Shown in pieces: positions 1 to 11,024 of a stretch of DNA of 64,000 nt; the first letter of the stretch is position 1; every line of letters starts with the position of its first letter. Position numbers and translations under genes: made by a program. The notes under the pieces are model-generated. The model saw only the letters and a program-made list of their open reading frames with translations, was not told the DNA's origin and did no database searches. The stretch covers positions 5,342,001 through 5,406,000 of the forward strand of contig NW_027118693.1 in the NCBI RefSeq assembly GCF_036417845.1, written 5' to 3'. The DNA comes from Apteryx mantelli. Lineage: Eukaryota; Chordata; Aves; Apterygiformes; Apterygidae.

Positions 1-470
1 ATGCTGATTGTGAGGTCACTTCCTTCTCTGTAGACTGTCTGCCATCAGCAGGCTCTCGGTTGCTGTGGTTTCTTGTAAAGTCCCCTCTGTCTCTGCTGCT
101 GACAGGCCAGAAGCAGGTTGATGGCTTCAGTGCAGACTGTGAGGTCACTGCTGCCTGTGCACCGGATCGGCCAGCAGCAGGAGCAGCGTCAGCAAAGCAG
201 CTGTGAGGTCACTTTGGCCTGAGCAGCTGAGCAGCAGCAACAGGGCTGTGAAATGGCTCGTGAGGACGCTGCTGTCTCTGAAGACGACAGGCCAGAAAGG
301 CGCTGGCCTTGCAGAGCTGGTCCCTGCTGGGCTGGGGCTCTCCAGGGAGGCCTGAGCTGCCCCCGGCTGTGCTGGGCAGGGGGCTTGTGCCGGGCTCCCG
401 CTGCTGTGGATCCAGCAGGGTGCCTGGAGTCCACTGAACGGACTCATCATCGAGTTCACACAAGCAGGGA
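1..470 (-). repeat. Diverged minisatellite monomers (65-bp satellite family)
   Basis: Several imperfect monomers carry the motifs GTGAGGTCACT and GGCCAGCAGCAG at roughly 60-70 bp spacing. They resemble the diverged monomers at 42.0-42.75 kb and are in the same orientation, which is the reverse of the canonical array at 15.5-21 kb. The block runs off the left edge of the window, so its full size is unknown. The open frames here have no recognisable protein features. Confidence 0.6.
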
Positions 471-631
471 TTTGGTTGCTTTGTCTGGGATATTTTTCAC
501 GCCAAAAGAAAGAGCCTGCTGTTGCATTTAAAAACAAGTATTTATCAGCCTGTACAAAAGACCTATGAAAACACAGGTCATGCAGTTGTGTGGTGACTCT
601 GTTCTTCTACACAGGTGCTCTGTCATGAAAT

Positions 632-715
632 ATGTATATATACACATGTGTATATAGATGTATATATAAATATACACACACGCACATATGTATATACACA
701 TATATATTATATATA
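632..715. repeat. TA/CA-rich microsatellite
   Basis: A stretch of alternating purine and pyrimidine rich in TATATA and CACACA steps. It is simple-sequence DNA. The open frame across it, rich in Tyr, Ile and Thr, is a by-product. Confidence 0.7.
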
Positions 716-2082
716 TTGTGCAGGTGTTTAGGAACTACAGAATGCATTCCTGATCATCATCTACTTTTATTCTTAGGAGAACAGGCGTTTTCAGCACTGG
801 AGAAATCTACTGAGGCAAATCATGATATTCAGGAGAGCTTTGCAGAGACTTGTACAGTCTCTTTTGCTATGTGGTAGGATGAAGACTTCAGAATATAGTG
901 TGCTCCCATTAAATCAAGAAAAGCAAGAGAATGTATTTCAGCACTAATTGAGAAGGTGGACTAGTGCAAGTGAGGGATATGGACTACTTAGGGACTATGA
1001 GGACATGTTGATTTAATCCATAGTATTCGTTCAGTGACTCAAGACCAAAGAAATGTGTTGTCTATCCTTTTAGATTAAAAAAAAAAAAAAAAAAGAGTTT
1101 GTGTTGCCATCTCTGCCTTTCTAGGATTGTTAAAACAGCAATGAATTATGTAGCGGGAACAAAATTGAGAAAGAGTTTGTTAAAAGAGCATAAGAAAAAA
1201 CTTGAAACAATGTCAGCATTCGTTACCTTTAAGCCTCTAAATTTATGTAAACTTTTTGATATTTCAATGTGGAAGTCATTTAAACCCTCAGCTGAAAAGT
1301 GAGATTGGGTTGTCCCAGTTGGGTCAATCATTTCTCTCCAGTTCCGTTACTGTGCTGGTCAGGAAAGCCTCTGACCTGCTGAACTCAGTTATGGCTCTAG
1401 TAACTTTGACTTGAGCCGATAAAGGTACTGCAGTGCTGTGGTGGCAAAAAGAAATGCTGTCCACAAATGTATTTCCTAATACTAAAGCAGGAGAGCTAGA
1501 AAGTTTATTTGCAGTCTGGATTAGTAATCAACACGCAAGGAAAGATGAAACCAGTGGAATGGCTGAACAAAATAAGTATCTTACATGCACTTATGGTAAT
1601 GCTGTAACTTCACCCATCCAATCTGCAGTTCTTTAGATGCAGCTCCTGTGTTTCAATGCCCTTCTTTTTCTAAAAATGTTATTCTGCTCCTTTCTCCCTT
1701 CCCACCTTCTTTGATAACTGTTAACCAATTCCAGCTGAACATGACAAATGTAGAGATCGCAATGTTTTTGAAGTCCTGGCATCATGAAAATTAGTGTCTG
1801 GGTGGTGAAACGAACCGGTCGGGTGTGTGCTGAGAGAGAAGGCTGTAATTCTCCCCCATATCAGCTAACTGACCACTTGCCCTGCGTGCATTTGGCTGGC
1901 CAGTGCCCATGTGTGATGGGAGAACCATCACTTGCCCAGCCAACATGGTGGGGACCAGCAGACATGGTGGGGATTGGCAGCATTGCTTAGGGGAGGTATA
2001 GTACGAGCCAGCAAGGAAACAGGCTTTGGTAGTCGTCCTGATCACCGAACAGCTTATTCCTTGCTGGAGGATGGAGAGTATT

Positions 2083-2102
2083 AACAACAACAACAACAAC
2101 AA
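2083..2102 (+). repeat. (CAA)n microsatellite
   Basis: About six to seven tandem CAA triplets. On the reverse strand they read as a run of Val, Leu or Thr codons, depending on frame. Confidence 0.85.
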
Positions 2103-5100
2103 GTGGTGGCGAGGGGGAAGAAAAGAGAAGACCGTTAACATTTTTGTCTTCCTTGGTCACTTTATTTTTAAAATTCTTGCTTGATAAATATTCTTCTAGA
2201 AATGCTTCTTGCCAGCCACCATAGTACAGGCCAGGGTACAAAATATCTGGAGAGCCAGGATACAGGCAAAGGTCTCCCTTGGAGCTTGCAGGAATACGTG
2301 CTCGGTAAAAGCTTGCAGCTCATACCCTGGGCCTGTCAGCTCTGGGTTTTAGCACCACATCCCCTGAAGAAAGATACACGCAGGTATCTTTTTCCCTCTT
2401 TAATCTCATAGGATTAATTGACTCAAGTGAGGTAGGTGGAATTCACGGTAAGGAGGTGGCCTGGTTTTAATGTGCTTCCTGTTATTTCTGCCTTAATATC
2501 CACATTTCTTTTTGACTGAATGACATCAAATAAGGATGTTGTGCATGATGATATTTTCCACTCCAAATGAAAAGTCAGGATGTTGCTGGCAGCTCAGAGA
2601 GCTGGAGGATGCTGCTCATAAACCTCTCTCCACGGCAAGGACTCCTGCTGGGCTTAGTGCGATTCAGACTGTGGTTCTCATCGTCTTGTAAGACTCTGTA
2701 GCTCCCAGGAGACGGCTCTGCATCAGCCTGACTGCAGGTCATGCACTTTTTCTAGCCTTTTTTTTTATAATGGTGTAATGAAACTAAAGTTTATTTGCGG
2801 CAAGAAATGTGTTTCTTTTCTCTCGTTGTACTGAAGAGGAACAGTTATAATACACTTGTCGATTAACGCAACATCTCCTTTAGCTGGGTACATTTACCAA
2901 ACATAACCAATCCCACAGCCTGTAATGCTGCATTGTAGGCACTAAAAGCATTTCCACTCTCAGAACACTTCTATTTCTACATCTGCCTCTTTTTCTTAAT
3001 GAGAAGGATAAAGCACAAATAGACCTAGTGCTGTTTTGTTCCTTTTTACTTTTAGGCAGGAAATCTATGTTGTTGCTTGGCATCCTTGTATTACAGCATC
3101 TGGACCTTCAGCAGAAGCATTTGAGAGCCATGGAAGTGTGGAAAGACATGTTACATGGTTGGATGCTCATCTGTCACATAAAGGGATTATCTCCATTTGG
3201 GTTATGTGATGGCTCCCTCTGTGGTCACCTACCAATAATGTCTAGTGAGTGCCCACATACACTGCTAGTGCTTTCCACCTGGGGACCAGAACTGCATGAG
3301 TGTTGATCATCTGATCAGACGCACAGAGATATGCATCCTGTGAAAGGATGCTTGCCACTTTGTTCATGAGGTAGAGGCTTGTCTGCTTACGTGCTTGAGG
3401 TACCACCTGCAGGCAATGGCTTGTGCTCTTCCCAAGCAAGGAAGCTGGTCTGAAGGAGCCTCTGGAAATGAGACACCAGGCTGTGAGCTGGGGAGCCCTT
3501 CAGACAGGTTGAAAGCTGAAAGTTGTCACCTCTTAGAAAATGAACTTTGAAATTACGATTCATAACCAGGTGAATAGGATAGTGCCTGCCCTCAGCTTTT
3601 CTGTCTATGTCATGCTGCTTGTGCTCCAGACTGACTTGGGCACAAGCTCATCCTCACCTGAAAACTCAGCAGTTCCAGGGCTGCAGCAGTGCACCCAGGC
3701 TCATCCGCCTTGCTGAAGGGCTCGTCTTCTTTTCTCAAGCACACCCCCACATGAATTGAGCTGTCAGGCTTCTTAGGAGTGACCTTACATCTCAGTAGCT
3801 CTGAAGTCATGCAGAGGTTAAGGTCCATTTCTGTCTGTGTAGCTAGGTCTGTAATTTAATCAGAGTAGAAATTATACCCTATTATTAAGTCATCGGTTTG
3901 TCTTGGTAGGTGTGTTCTGACACTTTGTCTCTAGGTACTATCTGCTTGATACAGTTTTCATCAGTTGACATTTTACATCCTGTTTCATGTGTTTACATGT
4001 GTTAGTTTGCATAGATACATAATTATTAGTTACACAGCCGCCCATTCTACATGGCTCAATATTCTCATACAAACTTCCTTTTCACCAGCACACAGGAAGC
4101 CCAGAGGACAGCACCAACTCTCATTTATGTTCCACATGTCCACGTAAGGTGGGAGGCTGTTGGAGTCTCCTGGGAAGCCACATTACCACATTATTATAGA
4201 ACAGTCCAGCATATGCACTAGGTTTTTTGCTTGCAACTTCAGATGGATGGATATGTACATTTTCAAGTTGCATTTAATTTTCCTTTTCCAGTTTCATTTT
4301 CATTTATGTGTCCTTGAAGCACCTGAATGCTGTGCTTTCCCAAGCAACTGGATACCGTTATCATGAGGGCACCCTACCTGAAGCTCTTGTAATTAGCTTA
4401 GGCAGAAAACAAGACTGGAAACATCTGTCTCAACTGTTTTCTGAGGCAAGAGATTCACTTGGACCCAGTCTTCCCCACGTTCTCACACACACAGGCTTAT
4501 TAGACAGATCTGTAAGTGTAAGTTTGCCTAGGAGAATCATTCCGGTGACTTTGAGATGGCTATTTATATCCTGCGCCCAGTGTATGCAATGAGTGCAATG
4601 TAAAAGGCAATCAAGATGGGTTCACTAAAAGCATACCTTCCCACAGTCTGCCACTGCAAAGTAGAGGTGTTACATTGTTCAGCAGAGAAATCGACTGAAC
4701 ATTTCAGCGCCTTAACTACAGTGTCAGCTCTTGCTTCATGAAGGCCAAAGCTAGAAAAATTACAAAGCTAAATCCTATCTTGTGTTTCAGCGACTTTAGG
4801 AAGACAACTACCTCCATTTCCATCAGCAGACTTCAGGAGGAGTACAGCCTTCACTTTCCAGGCTTCTGAGAGTTGGCCTTAAAGGAAGGTGTTTAAAAGA
4901 TGAAACAGGTTACTCTCCAGCTGGTGATGTCTTCCTGAATATGGAAACAAAAACCCTAACTGGATGCATTTACCATCAAAGGCTTTGCAAGTGCTTAACT
5001 TGGATACTGTTGGTAAATCCCTTCTAAAACTGAATACTGAAATTCCAGCATGTCAAGAGTTTCTGGCATCAAAGCGGGTCCCTTTTCACAGAATCACAGA

Positions 5101-5166
5101 ATCACTGAGGTTGGAAGGGACCTCTGGAGATCATCTAGTCCAACCCCCCTGCTCCACCAGGGTCAC

Positions 5167-8100
5167 CTAGAGCACATTGCACAGGATTGCATCCAGGCGC
5201 ATTTTGAATATCTCCAGAGAAGGAGACTCCACCACCTCTCGGGGCAACCTGTTCCAGTGCTCTGTCACCCTCACAGTGAAAAAGTTTTTCCTCATGTTAA
5301 GATGGAAGTGTCTGTGTTTCAGTTTGTGCCCATTGCCTCGCGTCCTGTCGCTCGGCACCACTGAAAAGAGTCTGGCCCCATCCTCTCGACACCCTCCCTT
5401 CAGATACTTATACACATTGATAAGATCTCCTCTCAGCCTTCTCTTCTCCAAGCTAAACAGGCCAAGCTCTCTCAGCCTTTCCTCATAAGAGAGATGCTCC
5501 AGTCCCCTAATCATCTTTGTGGCCCTTCGCTGCACTTGCTCCAGTAGTGCCACATCCCTCTTGTACTGGGGAGCCCAGAACTGGACGCAGTACTCCAGAT
5601 GTGGCCTCACCAGGGCTGAGTAGAGGGGGAGAATCACTTCCCTCGACCTGCTGGCAACACTCTTTCTGATGCAGCCCAGGATACCATTGGCCTTCTTGGC
5701 CACAAGGGCACATTGCTGCCTCATACTTAACTTGGTGTCCACCAGCACTCCCAGGTCCTTCTCAGCAGAGCTGCTTTCCAGCAGGTCAACCCCCAACCTG
5801 TACTGCTGCATGGGGTTATTCCTCCCCAGGTGCAGGACCCTGCACTTCCCTTTGTTGAATTTCATGAGGTTCCTCTCTGCCCACCTCTCCAGCCTGTCCA
5901 AGTCTCTCTGAATGGCAGCACAGCCCTCTGGCATATCGGCCACTCCTCCCAGTTTTGTATCATCAGCAAACTTGCTGAGTGTGCACTCTGTGCCTTCATC
6001 CAGGTCATTGATGAAGAGGTTGAACAAGACTGGACCCAGTACTGACCCCTGGGGGACACCGCTAGCTACAGGCCTCCAACTAGACTCTGTACCACTGATC
6101 ACAACTCTCTGAGCTCTGCCATTCAGCCAGTTCTCAATCCACCTCACTGTCCACTCATCTAACCCACACTTCCTGAGCTTGTCTATGAGGATGCTATGGG
6201 AGACAGTGTCAAAAGCCTTGCTGAAGTCTAGGTAGACAACATCCACTGCTCTCCCCTCATCTACCCAGCCAGTCATCCCATCATAGAAGGCTATCAGATT
6301 GGTTAAGCATGATTTCCCCTTGGTGAAGCCATGCTGACTATTCCTGATCACCTTCTTTTCCTCCACATGCGTGGAGATGGCTTCCAGGATGAGCTGCTCC
6401 ATCACCTTTCCAGGGATGGAGGTGAGGCTGACTGGCCTGTAGTTCCCTGGGTCCTCCTTCTTGCCCTTTTTGAAGACTGGGGTGACATTGGCTTTCTTCC
6501 AGTCCTCGGGCACCTCTCCTGTTCTCCATGACCTTTCAAAGATGATGGAGAGTGGCTTAGCAATAACATCCGCCAGCTCCCTCAGCACTCGTGGGTGCAT
6601 CCCATCAGGGCCCATGGATTTGTGGGTGTCAAGTTTGCTTAAATGATCTCTAACCCACTCCTCCTCCACCAAGGGAAAGTCTTCCTCTCTCCAGACTTTC
6701 TCTCTTGCCTCCAGGGTCTGGGGCTCCTGAGGGCTGGCCTGAGCAGTAAAGACTGAAGCAAAGAAGGCATTCAGTAACTCTGCCTTCTCTGCATCCTTCG
6801 TCACCAGGGCACCCACCCCATTCAGCAAAGGGCCCACGTTTTCCCTAGTCTTCCTCTTGCTGCTGATGTATTTGAAGAAGCCCTTCTTGTTGTCCTTGAC
6901 ATCTCTAGCCAGATTTAATTCCAAACGGGCCTTAGCCTTCCTCGTCGCATCCCTGCATACTCTGACAACATTCCTGTATTCATCCCAAGTGGCCTGTCCC
7001 CCTTTCCACTTTCTGTAGACTTCCTTCTTCTGGTTGAGTTTTGCCAGGAGCTCCTTGCTCATCCATGCAGGTCTCCTGCCTCCTTTGCTTGACTTCTTAC
7101 TCATAGGGATGCACCGCTCTTGAGCCTGGAGGAAGTGATGTTTGAATATTAACCAACTCTCTTGAACACTCCTTCCTTCCAGGGCCCTCACCCATGGGAT
7201 TCCTCCAAGTAGGTCCCTGAAGAGGACAAAGTTTGCTCTCCTGAAGTCCAGGGTTGCGATCCTACTTGGTGCCCTGCTGCCTCCTCGCAGGATCCTGAAC
7301 TCCACCATCTCATGGTCACTGCAGCCAAGGCAGCCCCCAACCTTCACATCTTCCACCAGTCCTTCTTTGTTTGTTAGTACGAGGTCCAGCAGCACACCTC
7401 TCCTTGTTGGCTCCTCCACCACCTGTGTCAAGAAGTTGTCACCAATGCTCTGCAGGAATCTCCAGGACTGTTTGTGCCTAGCTGTGTTGTCTTTCCAGCA
7501 GATATCGGGGTGGTTGAAGTCCCCCATGAGAACCAGGGCCTGGGATTGTGAGGCTACTTCCAGCTGTCTGTAGAAGGCCTCATCCACTTCCTCATCCTGA
7601 TCAGGTGGCCTGTAGTAAACACCCACAACAGTGTCACCTCTATTAGCCTGCCCTTTGATCCTTACCCATAAGCTCTCGACTCGCTCTTCATCCACCCCTA
7701 GGCACAGCTCAATACATTCCAGTTGCTCTCTCACATAAAGAGCAACTCCACCACCTCGCTTTCCTGGCCTGTCTTTCCTAAAAAGTACGTAGCCATCCAT
7801 GACAGCACTCCAGTCATGCGAGCTATCCCACCATGTCTCTGTAATGGCAATGAGATCATGGCCCTGCGACCGCACACACATCTCTAGTTCTTCCTGTTTG
7901 TTCCCCAAGCTGCGTGCATTGGTGTACAGGCATTTCAGGGAGGTGATCGAGCATGCAGGTTTCCCAGGAGGGATACAAGAGGGTCCTCCATAGCCACATC
8001 CCATGCGCACTTCCCTGGCTGCATTCACCTGTTGGAGGCATCCTGACTTGAGCAGTCTTTTGCCAACTACCCTGTCACTATAACTCTCCCCTTCCCCCAT
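5167..8100 (-). CDS. CR1 ORF2: endonuclease / reverse transcriptase, 977 aa, intact
   Basis: The polyprotein nicks target DNA and primes reverse transcription of the element RNA at the nick. Residues about 52-270 form an AP-endonuclease-type domain with its signature residues visible: Asn61 (TNAR), Glu88 (ITETWW), the YYRPP block at 162-166, GDFN at 193-196 and SDH at 261-263. Residues about 530-790 form the reverse transcriptase, with LDFSKAFD at 624-631, [10 protein letters not shown] at 681-690 and the catalytic FADD at 711-714. A C-terminal region of about 190 residues with Cys and His (for example near the [10 protein letters not shown] segment) follows, as in other CR1 proteins. There is no internal stop or frameshift. 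The ATG at 8098-8100 lies 5 nt after the ORF1 stop, which suggests reinitiation or coupled translation. The frame is intact, but whether the protein is made is not known. Confidence 0.95.
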   Translation of the reverse strand: MGEGESYSDRVVGKRLLKSGCLQQVNAAREVRMGCGYGGPSCIPPGKPACSITSLKCLYTNARSLGNKQEELEMCVRSQGHDLIAITETWWDSSHDWSAVMDGYVLFRKDRPGKRGGGVALYVREQLECIELCLGVDEERVESLWVRIKGQANRGDTVVGVYYRPPDQDEEVDEAFYRQLEVASQSQALVLMGDFNHPDICWKDNTARHKQSWRFLQSIGDNFLTQVVEEPTRRGVLLDLVLTNKEGLVEDVKVGGCLGCSDHEMVEFRILRGGSRAPSRIATLDFRRANFVLFRDLLGGIPWVRALEGRSVQESWLIFKHHFLQAQERCIPMSKKSSKGGRRPAWMSKELLAKLNQKKEVYRKWKGGQATWDEYRNVVRVCRDATRKAKARLELNLARDVKDNKKGFFKYISSKRKTRENVGPLLNGVGALVTKDAEKAELLNAFFASVFTAQASPQEPQTLEAREKVWREEDFPLVEEEWVRDHLSKLDTHKSMGPDGMHPRVLRELADVIAKPLSIIFERSWRTGEVPEDWKKANVTPVFKKGKKEDPGNYRPVSLTSIPGKVMEQLILEAISTHVEEKKVIRNSQHGFTKGKSCLTNLIAFYDGMTGWVDEGRAVDVVYLDFSKAFDTVSHSILIDKLRKCGLDEWTVRWIENWLNGRAQRVVISGTESSWRPVASGVPQGSVLGPVLFNLFINDLDEGTECTLSKFADDTKLGGVADMPEGCAAIQRDLDRLERWAERNLMKFNKGKCRVLHLGRNNPMQQYRLGVDLLESSSAEKDLGVLVDTKLSMRQQCALVAKKANGILGCIRKSVASRSREVILPLYSALVRPHLEYCVQFWAPQYKRDVALLEQVQRRATKMIRGLEHLSYEERLRELGLFSLEKRRLRGDLINVYKYLKGGCREDGARLFSVVPSDRTRGNGHKLKHRHFHLNMRKNFFTVRVTEHWNRLPREVVESPSLEIFKMRLDAILCNVL

Positions 8101-8105
8101 CTTTC

Positions 8106-9167
8106 CTAGTTTAAAGCCCTCCTTACCAGGTTGGCCAACCTGTTGGCAAAGACCCGCGTGCCCCGCCTTGTGAGGTGGATCCCATCTCTCGCCATCAGTT
8201 GTTGATCTTCAAACAGGGTCCCATGGTCGTAGAAACCAAAACCCTGTTGCCAACACCAGCGGCGCAGCCAGTCGTTAACCTGGAAAGTCCGTCTCCTCCT
8301 CCTCTCATCCATCCCCCTCACTGGCAGGATTGAGGAGAAGATGACCTGGGCTCCCAGACCCTTGACCACCATCCCCAGAGCTCTGAAATCCTGCTTGATG
8401 GTCTGCAGTTTGCCCTTGGTGTCATTGGCACCCACATGGAAGAGCAGCAGTGGGTAATAGTCCGAAGAATGGACGAGCCTTGGCAGTCTTTGCATGACAT
8501 CTCTCACACGAGCCCCCGGCAGGCCACAAACCTCTCTAGACAAGAGGTCAGGTCAGCAGATAGATGCCTCCGTCCCCTGTAGCAGGGAGTCCCCCACAAC
8601 AATCACCCGCCGCTTTTTCCGGGTGTTCCGGCAGGGCACAGGGTCTGTTGTCCCGGTTACTTCCCTGGCAGCCATGCCCATCTCCTCCTCATCCTGGAGG
8701 GCACTAAACCTGTTCTTCAGCTTCAGGTCTTCAGGAGGAGTAGGAGCCTTTCTCCTCCCACGAGCAGTGACCAGTTTCCAGCCTTCTTCTATGATGTTAT
8801 GATGTACCATTTCACACGGCACAGAGCCCTCTGGCAACTCCACTGCTGCAGGGGGTTGGGACTCCCGAAGCTGCACAGTCTCCGAGAATACCCTGTCTAT
8901 CTCTTGCTCTGCTTCTCGGATGCTGCGCAGCCTACTGACCTCCTCCCGTAACTCCCTTACCTGACGACACAACTCGTCAACAGCAGCACACCTCCTGCAG
9001 GAGAGCTGGCTGCCAGCCCAGGCCTCCCGGAGAGGCCCCAAGCACTCCCTGCAGCCTGAGACCTGTAGAGCTGCATCTACTGTCAGAGGGCCAGTCTGGG
9101 TCCAAGCCTCTGACACAGCAACTCCAGCAGCCGCTGGGGAACGTGCTGTGCGGCGTGTCACGACCAT
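8106..9167 (-). pseudogene. CR1 ORF1, esterase-type, interrupted by one in-frame TGA
   Basis: This is the ORF1 RNA-binding/chaperone-type protein of CR1, 353 codons plus stop from the ATG at 9165-9167. The N-terminal half has a Cys-rich motif (CREC...CRRC) followed by a Leu/Glu-rich probable coiled coil. The C-terminal half is an SGNH-hydrolase (esterase) domain, with the GDS nucleophile block, the GAND block and the DGIH block all present. A single TGA at 8553-8555 separates the GDS block from the rest, and reading continues in the same frame to the stop at 8106-8108. CGA to TGA by CpG decay is the simplest explanation. Downstream translation could only restart at non-ATG codons. The copy is therefore probably unable to supply its own full ORF1 protein. 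Confidence 0.88.
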
Positions 9168-9238
9168 ATTGGGGAAGTGTACACCGCAGGGAACAGAAAT
9201 GAAGGTCCCTTCGCACGTCCCTTCTGCGCAAACTGCTG

Positions 9239-9645
9239 CGCAAACTGCTGCCTCTGTTCGCTGCGCTCTGGGAGCTGCGCTCTAGGCCTGGCTCTTATAT
9301 AGGCCTCTCCCTAGCACTGACTCACAGGGTGCTTGACCGCCCAATCAAGGGCCACTGGGATCAAAGGCCCCAACCCCCTCTGGTCAGGGGCAACCCAGAG
9401 AGCTCGTTAGCAGCAGCCACTCCTAGCTGGAGCTTTTCCCACGAGCTTTTCCCAGGAGAAGTCAAGGCCTCCTGCAGTTGTCCTTGCCTAGCTTCCCCTT
9501 TCCTGTTCACAGCGATCACCTTCTAGGTCCTCGGGGGTCCTCAGAAAGCCCACAACTTCCACAAGATCCTCAAGTTCTAGTCAGAGCCCAACCACTGCTG
9601 CGCAAACTGCTGCGTCTGTTCGCTGCCTCTGTTAGCTGCGCTTTT
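9239..9645 (-). promoter_or_regulatory. CR1 5' region: repeated monomer with internal TATA box
   Basis: The block GCGCAAACTGCTGC followed by TCTGTTCGCTGC occurs at about 9239 and again at about 9601, 362 bp apart. On the minus strand these are the starts of two successive 5' monomers. Between them lies CCTATATAAGAG (9293-9304), a strong TATA-like element placed about 30 nt upstream of the second monomer start. This layout suggests that transcription begins at the start of the downstream monomer, as with monomer-type LINE promoters. The promoter role is inferred; the repeat and TATA box are visible. Confidence 0.55.
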
Positions 9646-10339
9646 TCGACCCCCTATCCAACCTCCTCATTTCCTCCAACAGTTCCTCCATTTTTTTTGA
9701 ATATTCAGTCAGATCAATGCTTTCCTCCTCAGGTAATGGCACAGCGGCCGGATCCACTTCCATGGGGGGAGCGGACGGCTGCGGGGGGGCGGCAAAGGCA
9801 TCAGCAACGTCCCCTTTCTTGTACGGTGGCAAGTCCTCATATCCTGTGCCAGTCCCCCAAGCCTCCCGCTCTAGCTTAGAGAGAGGTGCCGCACATGGCG
9901 GGGAGGGCTCATCTATCACCGAGGGCCCCCCCGAGGATGGTGTATCAAAGACGGGCACCGCGTACTCCACTCCCTCGTCCTCATTCCCCGGCGAAAGTGC
10001 CGCCGCAGAGGGCTCCGCCTGCAGTGCCCTCCGTATGGCAGCGGTCACCTGTGCCTCCCCATGCAGCTGTTCGATCATGAGCCGCACGTCTCGATATGTT
10101 TTGGCCAGACGCCTGGCCTCTTTTTCTCCGTTCTGGATGGATTCCCACAGTTCCTTCCCAACCTTCTTCCAGGCTTCCGCGCTAAAGACCTGGCTGGACT
10201 CCCGTAACAAACCGCGCCGCCTTCTCCACCACAGCAAGTCCACCAGCGCCTGGCGCTCCACCTGTCGCTCTGTTTGTGCTGCCACTTGTAACAATTTTTC
10301 TAACGTGGCCTTTTCTACCGCTGATACAGCGTTTCCCAT
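9632..10339 (-). pseudogene. Endogenous retrovirus gag, N-terminal fragment (235 aa)
   Basis: This is the N-terminal part of a retroviral Gag (matrix and adjoining proline-rich region). The start MGN gives a classical N-myristoylation signal for membrane targeting. The first 110 residues are helical and basic, as in matrix. A PPxY late-domain motif (PPYK, about residue 173) and a PSAP-type motif (about residue 189) are visible; these recruit budding machinery in retroviruses. The frame runs out at about 9650, where the CR1 5' end begins, so capsid, nucleocapsid and the rest of the provirus are missing. The primer-binding site and LTR lie directly upstream. The overlapping plus-strand frame (9717-10559) is a shadow. 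Confidence 0.8.
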
Positions 10340-10518
10340 ACCGCCCGCCGCCTCACAAGGGCGCCTGACTCACCGGTCAGAAGAGTTGCGTAGCTACGAC
10401 TTTTATTTTCCCGTCCTTTTTCAGACGGCCAGGCTCGTTTTCCCCGGGCACGAGCCTCCCGGGCGGTATCCACTCCCGTTACTCGAACTCTTAGCAAAGC
10501 CAGCTTCTCCTTCACAGT

Positions 10519-10536
10519 ATCACGTCGGGGTCACCA
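10519..10536 (-). other. Retroviral primer-binding site, tRNA-Trp type
   Basis: On the minus strand the 18 nt begin TGGTGACCCCGACGTG, the complement of the 3' end of tRNA-Trp, as used by avian alpharetroviruses. It lies 2 nt from the LTR end and upstream of gag, which fixes the orientation. Confidence 0.9.
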
Positions 10537-10538
10537 GA

Positions 10539-11024
10539 TGTCGCGGTCCGCGGGAGTGACGGGAATGAATCATACGCATTCACAGAATGCAGGTTCAATT
10601 CCAACTTTATTCGGCAATTTGCCCATCTTATATATGTTTGTGCAGTCGTACACTTTGCTAGGCCAATCACCATGCAGATTATGTCACAGGTAGCCAATCA
10701 TGGCACCGATCACGCACGCAGTGATCATGCCTTGTACCTTGCTACTTATTTAGCAAAGCTATCTTACCCTTAACCTTGGTTCCCACTGGCTTCTGCCAGT
10801 TTATCTGTACTTTCTCAGGATGTATCATTTCCAGCTGCACCAGTGTCCTTGGTGGACTACTTCAAAGCATGTAGCAGTGGCTATAGCCTGAGGCCTAAGG
10901 CTTCAGCAAATTTAGCTACTAATGCTAAGCAAGTTGTGCTAAGCAATTAATCCTAAACAGTGTTAGTTCCATACTCTATATCTCATATAGATTATTGTTC
11001 TGAAGCACCGCAAGGGCCCCAACA
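10539..11024 (-). mobile_element. 5' LTR of the truncated tRNA-Trp-primed retrovirus
   Basis: The LTR is 486 bp with TG...CA ends (minus strand begins TGTTGGGG and ends GCGACA). A TATA box (TATATAAG) lies at 10627-10634 and a polyadenylation signal AATAAA at 10606-10611. The partner 3' LTR is absent from the window, so the provirus is truncated. Confidence 0.8.

Larger units (their letters stand above)
471..5087. other. AT-rich non-coding stretch, no recognisable gene
   Basis: About 4.6 kb of mostly AT-rich DNA. Open frames are all short (about 135 codons or fewer) and show no protein motif. It contains a TA/CA-rich microsatellite near 632-715, an A-run at 1077-1094 and a CAA microsatellite near 2083-2102. 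I see no tRNA, no convincing exon and no intact mobile element. It could be intergenic or intronic. Confidence 0.6.
5088..9650 (-). mobile_element. Nearly full-length CR1 LINE retrotransposon
   Basis: A minus-strand non-LTR retrotransposon of about 4.5 kb. Its 5' end is near 9650, where it abuts retroviral gag sequence. It contains a 5' region with repeated monomers and a TATA box, ORF1 (9167-8106), ORF2 (8100-5167) and a short 3' UTR. The 3' end at about 5088 carries two tandem ATTCTGTG units, the tail type of CR1, and the adjoining segment matches the well-known CR1 3' end (reverse complement begins AGAATCACAGAATCA). Most CR1 copies in amniote genomes are severely 5' truncated, so a copy with both ORFs is notable. 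Clear target-site duplications are not visible, as is usual for CR1. Subfamily is not assigned. Confidence 0.93.

Noticed and set aside
9717..10559. 280-codon plus-strand frame
   Set aside because: It is antisense to the retroviral gag fragment and runs into the leader and primer site.
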